NCBI GenBank assembly: GCA_010015655.1
Contig: ML976671.1
Coordinates: forward strand, 499,116-558,597
Source of the DNA: Bimuria novae-zelandiae CBS 107.79
Lineage: Eukaryota; Ascomycota; Dothideomycetes; Pleosporales; Didymosphaeriaceae
Direction: 5' to 3'
Length of the DNA: 59,482 nucleotides
Part shown: one piece after another, positions 11,201 to 23,276 of the stretch
How positions within the stretch are numbered: position 1 is the first letter of the stretch
How the letters are laid out: each line of letters opens with the position of its first letter
The notes under the pieces: model-generated
Told to the model about the DNA's origin: nothing
The model's input: only the letters and a program-made list of their open reading frames with translations
Databases searched by the model: none
Position numbers and translations under genes: made by a program

Positions 11201-12060
11201 TAATAGGAAAGACATCCGTCACGATACCCTAATAGCTGCTACTAAGTTAAAGCCTCGAACAGGCTTGGCAACACCCTTAGAAATTAATAAATACTAACGC
11301 AAAATCGGATCACTTCTATTCGCAATAGTAATAACCCAACCAGACATCGCCTTTACAACCTTAAGGCTAGCTCGGTTCCTGTCAAATCCGGGCTCTAAAC
11401 ATCACAATGCCGCCAATCGAGTACTACTATACTTGTCTAGCACTAGATGGAGAGCACTGCAACTTAGAGGGGGCAACTACCTTTAAGTAGCTAGCGATGC
11501 TTTATTTACTAATAACACACTAGACAGAAAGAGCTCGCAAGGATACGCTATCAAGCTATTTAACGGACTTATTACCTAGAAAGCAAACAAACAAGACACT
11601 ATTATAACCTTAATAACTAAAGCAGAGCTTCTCGCCTTATTATAAGTGGCTAAGGAAGCAATCTTTATTTTACGACTATTAGATAAACTGTAGATTAAAC
11701 TACTTTTATCGTTAATTACTATCTAATGCGATAACAAGCAAACTATTTGACTAGTAACTAAGGAGATATCTAAGCTCTAGACTAAACTACGACACGTTGA
11801 CATTTATAATCACTGGCTGAGACAGGAAGTCTCTACTAAAAAGATAAAGGTGGAGTACGTGTAATCGGCAGATATAATTACTAATAGCTTTATAAAGGTC
11901 CTCCTAGTTAATAAGTGGGAAAGGTTCCTAACTCAATTTAGACTAGTAGAAGTAGAGAGACCTAAGGTAACAAATAAAGCGCCTCTTAAGAAGATTTAGG
12001 AATAACTTAAAGACTTCGCGCTTGCATAATAAGAAACTATAATATAATTTAGCCTGTAAG
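8300..12060 (+). pseudogene. Copia gag-pol polyprotein, RIP-degenerate
   Basis: Recognisable parts in order are as follows. The Copia protease is near 8620-8770 (FILDLGLTCHITNN; the family has D-S-G, here D-L-G). The integrase GAG pre-domain and core lie at about 9050-9990. The reverse transcriptase is at about 10580-11130 and includes YDVTNAFVHA and FYINDII (normally Y-V-D-D). RNase H is at about 11485-11690 (DASFTNNT, TKAELLALL). Every domain is interrupted by TAA or TAG codons, most of them explained by CAA or CAG turning into TAA or TAG, or TGG into TAG/TGA. Gag must lie upstream, partly split by the solo LTR at 7849-8234, but is not readable. No function remains. Confidence 0.88.
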
Positions 12061-12081
12061 GATTTCTAAGCTAAGGGGGTG

Positions 12082-12250
12082 TATTAGATAGAACAAGTGC
12101 GTTAAGGTTAGATCTGCATAATCAAGCAGGGACTACAGCGCTTATTGTACTAGCCTAGGGGTTAAAACTAACCCAACAGAGTTGACAGAGAACAAGACAC
12201 AATTATTACTAATTATCATACCTTATCGCACGCAAGCATCTTATCTGACA
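12082..12250 (+). repeat. 3' LTR of the Copia element
   Basis: 169 bp, starting TATTAGATAG (RIP of TGTTAGATAG) and ending TTATCTGACA, followed by the target duplication CCTGG. It is preceded by the polypurine tract AAGGGGGTG. Confidence 0.92.
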
Positions 12251-12255
12251 CCTGG

Positions 12256-12458
12256 ACAGTGACACGACTATAGGCGAGGATGAATAGGGGGAGGCAGATA
12301 AGGTTGTACTATAGCTCGCCTATAAAGGCTCGCGGGGCCGCTTATATTAGCTAGAGTTACGTAACCCTAATCTAATAGTAGCTCTAGATTAAGGTGATCC
12401 GCCAAGAGCTTCGAACTAAGGTAATCCGCCAAGGGGGCCGGATCACCTAGAGATAGAG
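12256..12458. other. Short spacer between the two Copia elements
   Basis: This is about 200 bp of the older target sequence. It contains GTGATCCGCCAAG and GTAATCCGCCAAG as a near-direct repeat, then CCGGATCACCT, which is the inverse of AGGTGATCCG. That gives a small potential hairpin. No coding signal. Confidence 0.45.
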
Positions 12459-12683
12459 TGTCAGATTAAAGGGTAATCTTAATAAGATAGAATAATTATT
12501 ATTTAATCTAAGGTTATTGTCTCTTATCTAAGTATTTAAGAGGTGAGACGCCTCTATATCCCTTACTTTATTATAGAATGTAAAGGTAGAAGCTACCTTA
12601 GGTAAAAGTAGAATACGTCTTTAGTAAGGGTATATGTGCACTAGCCACCTTGCTAAAATAAAGGAACTATATAATTAGATACA
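12459..12683 (-). repeat. 3' LTR of the reversed Copia element
   Basis: 225 bp with TG..CA ends, next to the complementary polypurine tract (12684-12696). Its target duplication cannot be checked because the other LTR is missing. Confidence 0.75.
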
Positions 12684-15600
12684 CCCCTTTAGCTTAAACT
12701 TATCCTTAAGCTAGAAACTATTTATTAGTAATCTAATACTATTATCCTTTACTCTAGCTTAAGCAAGTTAACCTCTTTATTTATAATTTTATCCTTAATC
12801 TCTATAAGTCTTAATTTATCTAAAAACTTGCTCTACTTATTAGCTAGTAAGGCTTTTATAAGCCTATCTATAACTATGTCCTCTAAGTATTAATAGTCTA
12901 TCTTAATTATCCCTAATGCGACCTTTTATCTTAGTTAATAATTATAAATATTTATATAGCGGAGCTTAATCTATATTTTAGTAATCTCTTTAGTAACAAG
13001 TTAAATTATTTACTAATTATTATAATTAATTATAATAAGGAAATTACTAAAGTTAATCTTTAGCTCTTTTAATAATTATAAGGTAAATAAAGCCTCTTTA
13101 GTAACTTATAAAAGAGCTAGTAATTTAGCCTCTATAATTAATATAGTAACTATATCTTACTTATTTGCTTTCTAGGTAATTAGCCTACTAAATAGCTTAA
13201 TAATATATTCTTATAAGCTCTTATAGTTAAGCGTATTATTAGTAAAAGATACGTTACTTGCTACTTCTAAAATATTTACACCCTTAAGCTAAAGACCTAA
13301 TAATCTAGTATTAGCAAAGTAGAAGAAAACTTAGTTAGTAGTTACTTAGTACTTTTTACTTAAGTTTATTAAGAATTATAATAGTTAAAAATTTATAAAA
13401 GTAATATTTAGTCGCGCAGTTACTATAGCGTAAAAGATTAATCTTATTTTTTTTACTAATATTAGTTAACTTTAGCCTTACTAGCGAGTCTAGTTTAAGG
13501 AAGTAATTTAACTACTACTATAAGTATTTTATATTATATCTTATATTTCTTAATAAGGCGCGAGATTTTATTAATATATAAAGTTTATAAAAGCTAGATC
13601 TTTCTATATAGGCGGTCTCTAATAATTTTAATCCCTAAAAACTACTATAGTTTATTACTACTAGTAAGTATAAATTTAGTACTTATCTTTACTAGAGTAG
13701 CTTTAGTAGCTTGTTTTTATAACTTGTTATACGCAATAATAAGGTTATCTATATAAAAGAAGATAATAATACTATTCTTAATAAGATAGCATGGCTCGTG
13801 GGGCACTGTTTAGAAACCCATATTACGGAGCGTTAATGTAAACTCTCTCTGCCAGAGCAGTAGAGATATGCGCAGTCTATAGAGTGCTTTGTATAGTTAG
13901 AGGACTGTGCCTGCTCGCGAGTAACCGCGGGGCATCCTTATGTAGATTTCTCTGTCCAGCTTTGCGTGGACAAAAGCATTAGTAACGTTGTGTTAGATAA
14001 GCTCTAGGTTAAACTAAGCTATAATTACTATAAGTATATAAAATAATTATCCTGCTAGCATTACTACGTAGGTATTTTATAAAGTAAAGTACTACTATTA
14101 ATTACCTTATACTACTAATCTTACCTTACACTTTTGTAATTAATAATACTTATTAAACTTATAGGTATATACCTATATGCAATTAAGGATTTAATAACCT
14201 ATTACTTTTATTAGAGTATTAATAACTTTACTTTAAAACTTTATTTTTTTTATAGCTTTAAAGATAGGATCCCTTAGCCTCCTTTTATATATTATCAAGG
14301 GGGTAATCCTTAAGCTTTTTTTAGTATATAGGTGCCTTTAGTAGCACGCTTTAATATAGCTTCTTATTTATTATAATTATTTATTAAAGTTGCGCCTTAT
14401 TAAGAGCCTTACTATTATATTTACTACTACTACTAGCTTTAGTGCCTGCTATAAAGGCTGCAGCTTACGGGCTTATTTATAATTACTTTATTTATACTAC
14501 TAGAAATAGGAGCTAATTATCTCCTACTATTAATTATGCGAGGAGTGTAACTAGTAGTAATATTAATAAAGGCGTTAGGTAACTATAGTTAGCCTTTTAG
14601 CCTTACTTATACTTTAAGGCTCCTTTAACCTCTCTTTCTAGCGTCTTAGTAATTATCTTATCTTTATAGAAGGATTCCGTGACTTAATCCTATTAAAGTA
14701 AGAGAGGTAGCTTTATTAATTATACCTAGGCTATTATCTCTTTTAGTATATTATATATAAGGTTATCTATTAGGTCTTCTATTTTACCTAAAAATACTAT
14801 ATTTTTATTAAAGATAACGTCGCGAGTACTTATTATCTTTACGAGGAATAGAATCTAGATCCTCTAAATATTAGTTAATTAGTAACTAATAAGGTATCTA
14901 ACCTAGGGTTTTAAATCTAGCCTTTATAGTTTACTCTTACCGCGTTTTATATTATCTATTATCGCAAACGCTTTATAGCTATATATCTTTAAGTAAGCTT
15001 AATTAGGCTTCTTTAGTTAAGTAATAACGCTATTTTAAAAGGCTACTATTATAAAGAATATTTTATATAGTAATTACTATTAATTAGCGTAGTTTAGCAT
15101 TTAGTTATAGAGGTATATAGCCACTTAAATAATTTTAGGCTATATTTACTAAGGTAAATTTAAATTAAGACGTATTACGCGAGCTTTCTTCTTAATTACA
15201 CCCCTTAAGTATTTAGCTCCTCTATTTTATACTTAAGTATTAGGTACTAAAAGCTTAATCTTAATACCCTGCGCTAAGTACTACTTCTTAACGTTTACTT
15301 TAATAGAGAAGATCTTGTTATTAGATTTAATAACCTTTACTATAATGTTAAATTATACTTTTATAAATTATACAAAAGTGCTTAGTAGTTTAATAATTAA
15401 GCGTGCTAGTTAGTTATCCTTAAAATAGAAGTTCTATATAAAGCTAAAAAATTAATTAGTAATTAGTATTTAGCTTTTCTCTCTTATTAAGCTATCTACT
15501 TTGTAGTTATAAAAATTAATTATAACTTATTTGCTAGAGCCTTTAGTTAGCTCCCTAGCTTGTTAGCGTATTTACTATTTTAGTTTTACTTTTTTATAGG

Positions 15601-17407
15601 CGTTATACTTAATAGTAGGGAAGCCTTTAATCTTTACCCCTTTAAATTACTATATAAGGTGTTTAAGAGCCTAAGGGCCTAAATAGCCTAATTATTAGTA
15701 CTAGGTTAATGCGTTTGCCTTTTATAGTCTTTATTTAGTATATATGTTAGTCTTATAGGTAGCATACGTAGCTTTAGTATAAGTACTACCTACTAGCCTT
15801 ATCCTATATTCTAACACCTACTATCTATATAGCTCTTAAAGTTCTACTAGTATAGTATTATCTCTTCTCTTTAGAGTTATTAAATTTTTATATATATTCT
15901 ACTAAAGGCCTTGCCTTCGGAGTAATTAAAATAACTCTAAATTATAGAGTAGATCTAGGTAATAGGTAATATTATTTAGCCTAATTATTTAGTTACCTCT
16001 TATACTTTATAGTCTAAGCTAGACGCTCCTGTATCATTTTATTTATACTTATACGTTATCCGCCTATATAAAGTCTCCTAGTAACGGTGGCCTAAAAGAG
16101 ACAAAGCAATTAATATTATTAAAGATATAATAAGTAGTGCCTAAATTAAGTATAGCTAAGTATCGTAATAGATACGTATTTAGGTTAGTATAAAAGGATA
16201 TAGTATTAAAGCTTACTAGAATTTTAGTAATCTAGTGTCTATCTAGTTACTTATTATTAGCCTTAGTAATTTAAGTTAAAGTAGAAGTATATAATTATTT
16301 TAATTTAGGATCATATAATTTAGCCCTAAAATCTTATAATTTAGATTTTTTAACTACCCTTAGGCTCTTTTAAAGCTCTAAGTTATTTTCTAGCCTATAT
16401 CTTATTAGAGTAGCTATTCTAGGTTTTAGCCTAAAATAATCTAGCTACTTATCTAGGAAAACGTAAAAGTAGTTTTATAATACGTAGCGTTATTTATAAG
16501 TAAGGCACTTAAAGCTACTAGCTATTACTAGCTTATTATCTATAATTATAGACTGCTTAGCTCTAGTATGTTAACTATTATTTTATTATTTATAATTCTA
16601 AGATCTTCCCTAACTTTTAAATAATACTATTTTATTTATAAGAGAGGCGTCCCTATCTATAGCCTAGATAGATTTACTACTATTAGTAAAAGATAAACCT
16701 ATAGTAGTAAAAGCGTCCTTTTATTTGCCCTTAATTAGGTGCTATAAAATTATATAGTCTTAGAAGAGTTTTATTATATACTTTCGTAAAACAGCTATAT
16801 CCTTACTTCTATATTACTAGAAGGTTATTACCTATATAAGTACGATATAGATAACTGCCTTTATAAAGTCTTTTTTAACTAAGTCTAGCCTTTAAAGCTT
16901 TATGACGCGATTAGTCTTTACTTCTATAGCTATATAATTATACTTAAATAGCTATATAGCCTATAATCTAGCTATTTTTATTAGCTTAAGAGCCTCTTAG
17001 TATCGTGCCCTTACTTGTCGATATTTATCTTAATAGTTAACCTTAACTATAATCATGAGGTTATTAATTTATTACTTTAGTATTACTTTAAAAATATAGT
17101 AATTATTCTGCAGGTGTGCGGAGATCGTTAATTAGAGAAAAGTAATTACTTTATTAAGGTCTACCTTTTCTTCTTAGTAGGCTTAATCTATAATCTTATA
17201 GGTCTTAAGCTATCCTTTATAGTAATTAATATCGTTCTTATATACTTTCGCACCTGCTAGTAATAGATATAATAGTAATATTAGTATACTATTTAGGTTT
17301 GCAGTTGCATAGATAGCGTTTAGCTAGTAGTTACTTATTAATAAAGGTACTAGTATCGCGGGTTTTTTGCTTTAGTTTATCTATTAGCGCTAGGTTAATA
17401 ATATTCT
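12459..17407 (-). mobile_element. Second Ty1/Copia element, reversed, RIP-inactivated, 5' LTR lost
   Basis: The 3' LTR (12459-12683, TGTCAGATTAAAG..TTAGATACA) is on the left, followed by CCCCTTTAGCTTA, the complement of a polypurine tract, which shows minus orientation. Reverse transcriptase is read on the minus strand at about 13780-14050 (NVTNAFVHAKLDREIYIRMP). Integrase and protease follow to the right, and gag reaches about 17300. The internal part is about 4.7 kb, as expected for Copia. The right LTR is absent because the element stops at the 386-bp LTR at 17408. Confidence 0.82.
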
Positions 17408-17793
17408 TGTATCGGCGCAGGTCACTCAAAGGATCGATATTGGCGTATCTCCTAGCAGAGGCATATAGGAGTGCGTGTATAAGAATATAGCCTTGAATAA
17501 ATTAAGTGCCTATAGGCCTGGTACGAAAGGATACGGAAAAGGTACTAAACTATAAAGGCCCTAAGCTCCTCTAAATACACCTCTTCCCAAATGGCTAGCT
17601 AGCACATAACTGCCATAGGTTGACCGTTGGTCTGATGGATCCAAAATAGGTCCGAATCGGATCCGTAGTTCCCCATCGGTCTGATAGATCCGAAATTGGT
17701 CCGATACGGATGAGTGTCGGTTTTCGGATGATCTCGAATCCTGTCTTGACTGGCCAAGGGTTCTCGTGTCGACGAGCGATTGTTCCTGTTACA
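17408..17793 (+). mobile_element. Second copy of the 386-bp LTR, without target duplication
   Basis: Exactly 386 bp like the copy at 7849-8234, with the same TGTATCGGCG start and CTGTTACA end. The roughly 18 differences I see are transitions. The flanks are ATTCT on the left and TAAGT on the right, so there is no target duplication. To the left a Copia element is cut at its 5' end; to the right a Gypsy integrase is cut in its catalytic core. Confidence 0.9.
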
Positions 17794-17799
17794 TAAGTT

Positions 17800-20700
17800 A
17801 ATCTAGAATAAGGAATGCGAGTTCCTTTACTATAGTTATCTTTTAATATAGTAGTAATTCCACGTATTTAGTAAATTAATAGACAATATTTATTATTATA
17901 TTATAGGTGATTTCTATCGCAGGATCCTTTAATCTTAGTAATCCTATAATAAAGTCTATAGCGATATCTTCCTATAGTGTAACGGGTATCTAGATTACTT
18001 ACATCTCTTTATACTTAAGATATGTTGCGTACTTATTACGTTAACAATTTACGCATTTATAGATATATATAGTTACTGCTTCTTTAATTCCTTTAAAGCT
18101 ATAATTCCGCTAGATAAGTTCTATAGTTTTTCTAATATCTAGTTGTCTGTACACTAGGTTATTGTGGTATTATTATATAATTTTATTCTACAGTTTCTTA
18201 GGTACTTCCCGTGTAAGTACAAGGAGTTAATTAAGTTTAGTAGTTAGTTTTAAAAAATTATTAAAGTTTTATTATAATATTACGGAGTATATCTTAACCT
18301 TTTCTCTTTTATTATTTACTTTACTAAAAGCATCTACTTGCCTATTTTCTTTGCCTAAGGTATATATAATCTTAAATTTATATTATCTTAGCGTTTCTAA
18401 CTGTCTTACTTATTATTAGGTTAGCTCTTTTATAGTTATAAAGCGTGTGAGGTTTTTATAGTCTATAAAGATAATAGGTTCTAAGTAACTATGTGTATAG
18501 ATCCTTTAGTATTTTATAGTTTTTACTATCGTAAGTAGTTCTTTATTATATACTTTATATTGTAACTCTGCTAGTGTAAACTTATGTGTATAGTATGTAA
18601 TTAGGTGCTATTTACTATTCTTCTCTTACTTCGCACATGTCCTAATCGTTAAGTCGCTTGCATCTATTTTAATACGTAATAGTTTATTATTTTAAAAGTG
18701 TATAAGGACTAGTAGTATAATACATACTTTTTATAGTGCCTAGAATACTTATTTATATTCTTTTATCTAGTTAAAGGGTCTGTCTTTTTTTATAAGGTTT
18801 ATAAGTAGTAGTGTAATCCTTAAGTAGTCCGTAATAAATTATTTATTAAATTTAGTAAATTTAAGGAAGGCCTATACTTCTTTAAGGTTAATAAGTAATC
18901 TCTACTTCTTTACTTCCTTAATCTTTAAAGGGCTTACTTAGATACCTTTAGTATTAATAACGTATCTTAAAAACTCTAGTTCCGTAACATAGAATTTATA
19001 TTTTTTAAGTTTTATTTATAGATTAGCGTTATTTAATACTTATAGTACTATTTATACGTATTATACATGGTTCTGTCCTTGCTTAAAGAATATTAGGATA
19101 TTATTAAGATAGGTAATTATAAATATATTAAGATAGTTTCTTAGTACGTTATTAATTATTACTTAAAATGTTGCTGGTGCGTTCCTGAGTCTAAAGGGCA
19201 TAACTTAGTACTTCAATAGTTTATATCTAGTTTTAAAAGCTATCTTTCACTCATCACCTGCTACTATTTATATAAGGTGGTATCTATCTTGTAGGTTAAA
19301 TTATATAAATATTTTAGCTCTTTCTAGTCTGTCTCGAGACTCTTATATATTTAGTAGTAGGTATCTATTCTTAATCGTTATGTTATTTAGTTTTTTATAG
19401 TTAATATATAGACGTTGTGTTCTATCCTTCTTTGTAACAAATATTAAGGGTAAGGCTACTAGTAATTCTAATTTATATATTTATTACTTTTTAAGGGCTT
19501 TCTTTAAGAGTTTACGTGTTTATTAGAGTTCCTTTTCGCTCTATCCGTATAGTAGTCTAAAGGGCGGTATTTTTCCCTCTTTAAGAATAATGCGATAGTC
19601 TTAGTATATATACTTAAGAAGAGCGTTTGCTCCTTTCTCTTCTTAAAATAAATAACTCTATTCTTTATATTTATTAGGGATATTAAGAGGTGTGCTATTC
19701 TCTTTATACCTACGCTTTATAACCTAGTAGTTCTTATTAGCGTTTACTAAGTTAATTTCGCGTTTATTAACTTTTAGGTATAAGACTATGTTATTAATAG
19801 CTTTCTTATCTACTATTATATTTTATTAATGCGTAGGCTTTATTTACAATGCATAGGTGCAGCGCTTAAAGAATAGCTATTTCTTTTTTTAGTTAATTAT
19901 AGGATTGTGCTTCCTTAACTATAGTAATTTTAAAATTACGTCGTAATTAGCTTCCTTAACAATATTAAGGGTAATTAATTCCTAGTGTTTATAAATTATA
20001 AATGTAGTTTTAATCTTATATTTAATTATTACTTTGCCAGGCATTAGTTATCTATTTACAATATAAATAGCCTAGGGTATAGCCTTTTTACGCTTATAAA
20101 GTCCTGCTCTATTAAGTACTTTTCTTAATACATAGCTCTCCTATGCTTTTAAGTCTAGTATAGCTTTTATTTATATTCCTTTAAGCTATACTAGTAGCTT
20201 AATTAATACTTAACTATTAGTGGCGTTTACTTCTTTAAAGGCATTTTCTCGCCTAAGCCTAGGTCTAAAAAAGACATTTTCTTTGTAACTAGCTTTATAG
20301 GTTTAAGGTGTCCTTCGTTCTTTTCCTAAGGCTATTACTATGCCTCTTTTAGGGAAACTTTACTATCTTCTTCCTTTATTACTAATTTAATCTAAAGGGT
20401 CGTAATTCCTTTTAGTATATAATTAAATCTATGTTTTCTCTTTTACTCCCTATATTCTTTATAGTTAGGGTATAAATATATTTACTATATATCTAACGCG
20501 TGTTTTCTATTTACTAGTAGTAATATTACTTAGTTCAATACTTAGTTAAAGTATAAAAAGTATCGCGTTTCGCGCTTATCCTAAAGGTAAATATTATAAT
20601 TAGTAATAAGGTAGTCAAACTACTCCTATCTATATTATTAGTATATTTAGGGAAAGTAGCTATATTCCTTAGCTTAGTAATAAAAGGTATATTAATCTTC

Positions 20701-22400
20701 TTTATAAAGGGTCTATTACATAGTCTTATGCGTAGGGTTGCGGTAGTCTAGGTCGTACTATAGTTTATAGTTTAGGTTTTTGTTTAGGTATGTCAGATAT
20801 GAGGGTATTTTTTAATGAAGGAAGTCACTGTGAGATAATTGTGTGTATATTAATAATGGAAACCGTGGCTGTGCGCGAGGTGTCTATCTAGCGTTGTTTA
20901 ACGCTTGCACTATATAGGCTAGTGTAGGGGTAGTAGTGCGCCAGCCTCCCTTCTTCGTCCTATCGCACTCTGGGCGATAATTTAGGTGAGGAGACAGTAG
21001 ATCAGTCGCACTTATACTATAAGTAATAGTATAACTTACTGTAATACACAGTAGGTCGTTTAATCTGACAAGGTACTTCTTCTTAAGGTCTTTATAGGCG
21101 TAGCAATAGTCTACTATTTTATATGCTAATTTACTAACTAGATTAGGTTAGTAAGTATAGTAAAATACTATAGTATAGTCTTATTATTTTATTATTATAA
21201 ACCCGAAGTCTCCTTCCCTTAGTTAGTATTTTTTTAAAAAGTTAAAAATATTTATTATCCTGCTAACAATAGGTTTACTCTAACTAGAGTAAAGTATAAG
21301 AAATTAAGGTATTAGCTTCTTTTCCTTCTTATCTAAACCTTTATATATATCCTTATAAAGTTATAAGTTAGGTAACCATCATTACTCTAATCCTTTATTA
21401 TAGATATTAACTTATTTAATAGCGTTTACTACTTATTATTCTTCGTTAGTAGTTTCTTCTTTATTAATAATTAGTACGTTTAGCTGCCTAGTAATCTTGT
21501 TCTTAGATCTGCAGTTCCTGGCTATATAGCCTAGTTTACTATATATAAAATATTTACGCGTCTTAGTCCCCTATTATTAGGCTTTATTTAAGATGCGCTA
21601 GTTAGGCTTTTAAAAGCTTATAGTCTTTTTTATTCCCTTTTCTAGATTATTAAACTAGACATCTTTTATAAGTTAAGGTCTATAATAGTTACGTTACTAG
21701 TGTTAAGGTACTTTTAGTAGCGCCTTATAAACTATAGGTGCCTATTATTTAAAACTAATATTTTTTAGGTTTCTGCGGAACTCTTCCTATAAGGTAAACT
21801 ATTCCCTATTAATTTAAATAGTCTCTTTATATAGTTCTTTTAAAGTTTTTATTTTTATACTATTACGCAACAGTTCTTCGCGTATATTACGTTTAAGGCT
21901 TTATTTATATATTATTTTAAAAGATTTATTCTCTTAGTTAAGTTGCATAGCGTACTTGCGGAACTTAGCTACGTATTTAGCTATAGATTTATATTATTAG
22001 ATTATCTAGATCGCACGTTTAGCGATAGCTATTTTATTAGTAATTTTAAATATTTATTAAAGATACTTCTTAAAGTTAGCGTAGTCTTTAATAATATTAA
22101 TTACGTTAGCGTTGTTATTAATACAGTCCTTATCTTTATTATTATAATCTACGTCTAAATACTTAATTAAGTAAGGATAGATTTATTCTTTACCGTTTCC
22201 TTATATATAGGATGTTATAAAGATAACCTTCTTCTTATTTTTAAAGTCTTAGTTTTAGTTAAAAAGTAGAGATCTAGCTACAAGAGCTAAATATTAAAGA
22301 GGGTATAATTACTATTATATAAGTTAGGTTTATATGCCTTGTTCTTACTATCCCCTATAGGAGTAACGTAGTTATCTAAAGCTATAAAAGAGGTAGGGGT
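17800..22400 (-). pseudogene. Gypsy gag-pol polyprotein, degenerate
   Basis: Order gag, protease, RT, RNase H, INT is typical of Ty3/Gypsy. Cysteines and aspartates are often replaced in the RIP sense (C to Y, D to N): the zinc knuckle starts with Y instead of C and the RT box reads YLNN. Stops are frequent throughout. A 71-codon plus-strand frame at 21943-22158 is an antisense by-product of the AT-rich gag. Confidence 0.82.
20791..21070 (+). mobile_element. Solo LTR, 280 bp, target duplication AGGTA
   Basis: Starts TGTCAGATATGAGGG and ends TTTAATCTGACA, flanked by AGGTA at 20786-20790 and 21071-21075. It is inserted in the Gypsy internal region. The ends TGTCAGAT/ATCTGACA form a short terminal inverted repeat. 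Confidence 0.9.
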
Positions 22401-22432
22401 CCTAGTAGTACTTATATTAAAAGTATTTAAGA

Positions 22433-22858
22433 TATTAAGATCCTAAAGGGATAGCTAGTCCCTAAGGGGCTATAGTTAGTTCTTAGGCAAGAGTACTAGT
22501 AAGATAAAAAAAAATATATAATAATAGCTTACGCTTATTACTAAGGGCATTAGTATTAAAAATATATATAGTATAATTAAATTAATAAGACTGCTTATTT
22601 AGATCTAAACGATAGATTAATAAACAGGTTAAACACGATAGTAGAAGACTACTATTATAGTCCTATATATACATGTCCTAGACTGCTCGCTGGCGAGCGC
22701 TCTCTGTCGAGCGCTCTTTGGCAAGCGCTCTCTACAAAGTAGTCACATGACTTAGCGCCATGCGGCGTAGTCGCGAAATAACCAGTCATTTATAGCGAAT
22801 AACACGAGGGGATAAGTACAAAACCGGCACAGCCTTCCTAGGATCTCGGATCCTAACA
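22433..22858 (-). repeat. 5' LTR of the Gypsy element
   Basis: 426 bp, TATTAAGATCC (RIP of TGTTAAGATCC) to GGATCCTAACA. It is related to the solo LTR at 23277-23703 (427 bp). The first halves align well but the second halves, which carry GAGCGCTCT-type repeats, differ. Confidence 0.75.
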
Positions 22859-22900
22859 CCTTAGCCCTATAGGGACCAGCTACCCCTTAGGGACTTAACA
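22859..22900 (-). repeat. Inverted 42-bp copy of the same LTR's start
   Basis: The stretch from CCTTAGCCC to GACTTAACA is close to the reverse complement of the first about 42 bases of the TGTTAAGATCC LTR. It directly abuts the Gypsy LTR end, either as the rest of an older reversed LTR or as a foldback. Confidence 0.65.
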
Positions 22901-23276
22901 GAAACCTAACTACTTTTTAAATGGTTTACTAGCTAAAGAGATAATTAAGATAATATATTATTTAAAGAATTTACTATAATATTTAGAACTTAGAGATGCT
23001 AGAAAATAAAGTAAATTTTATATAAATTATAGTAAAATATAGTAACGCTTATATAGATAAAGTAAAAAAAGTAGTAAAAAAGACTATATAAGAGAACAGT
23101 ACGCTGCCCGTGCGTTAGCTTTAAGCTAAATTAACTATTATTAACACGATAATAGTAAGAGTATAAGTAAAAAAGACTCTACTAGATAGTATAAAAGTAT
23201 ATAGCAAGCGGATAGATACAGCACTACCAGGACAACATACCCCGCGAGTTATAGAACGATCTTAGTAGGTAGAAAG
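22901..23276. other. AT-rich sequence between Gypsy and the next solo LTR
   Basis: RIP-like, with no recognisable protein. It ends with GAAAG (23272-23276), the left target duplication of the following solo LTR. Confidence 0.4.

Larger units (their letters stand above)
6734..12250 (+). mobile_element. Ty1/Copia LTR retrotransposon, complete but RIP-inactivated
   Basis: Two LTRs of 169 bp (6734-6902 and 12082-12250) bound the element, flanked by a perfect 5-bp target duplication CCTGG (6729-6733 and 12251-12255). A polypurine tract AAGGGGGTG (12073-12081) precedes the 3' LTR. The internal order protease, integrase, reverse transcriptase, RNase H identifies Copia. A 386-bp solo LTR of another family plus its target duplication sits inside at 7849-8239, so the element proper is about 5.1 kb. 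Confidence 0.93.
17794..22858 (-). mobile_element. Ty3/Gypsy element, reversed, RIP-inactivated, truncated in integrase
   Basis: Read on the minus strand from the right: 5' LTR 22433-22858, gag, a CCHC zinc knuckle near 21490-21560 (LGYIARNCRSKNK), and reverse transcriptase near 19050-19330 (MPFRLRNAPATF, YLNNILIFF; normally Y-L-D-D). RNase H follows, then the integrase zinc finger near 17990-18110 and the beginning of the integrase core (EDIAIDFI). The sequence stops at 17794. The rest of integrase and the 3' LTR are missing. A solo LTR (20791-21070) is nested inside. Confidence 0.85.

Noticed and set aside
21943..22158. 71-codon plus-strand frame in the AT-rich island
   Set aside because: It is antisense to a degenerate Gypsy gag and rich in I/V/Y/F from AT bias. 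No start context or domain.
22859..22900. Terminal inverted repeat of a MITE spanning 22433-22900
   Set aside because: The 426-bp length of the LTR ending at 22858 fits its 427-bp relative, so the inverted 42 bp is better seen as a piece of another LTR copy.
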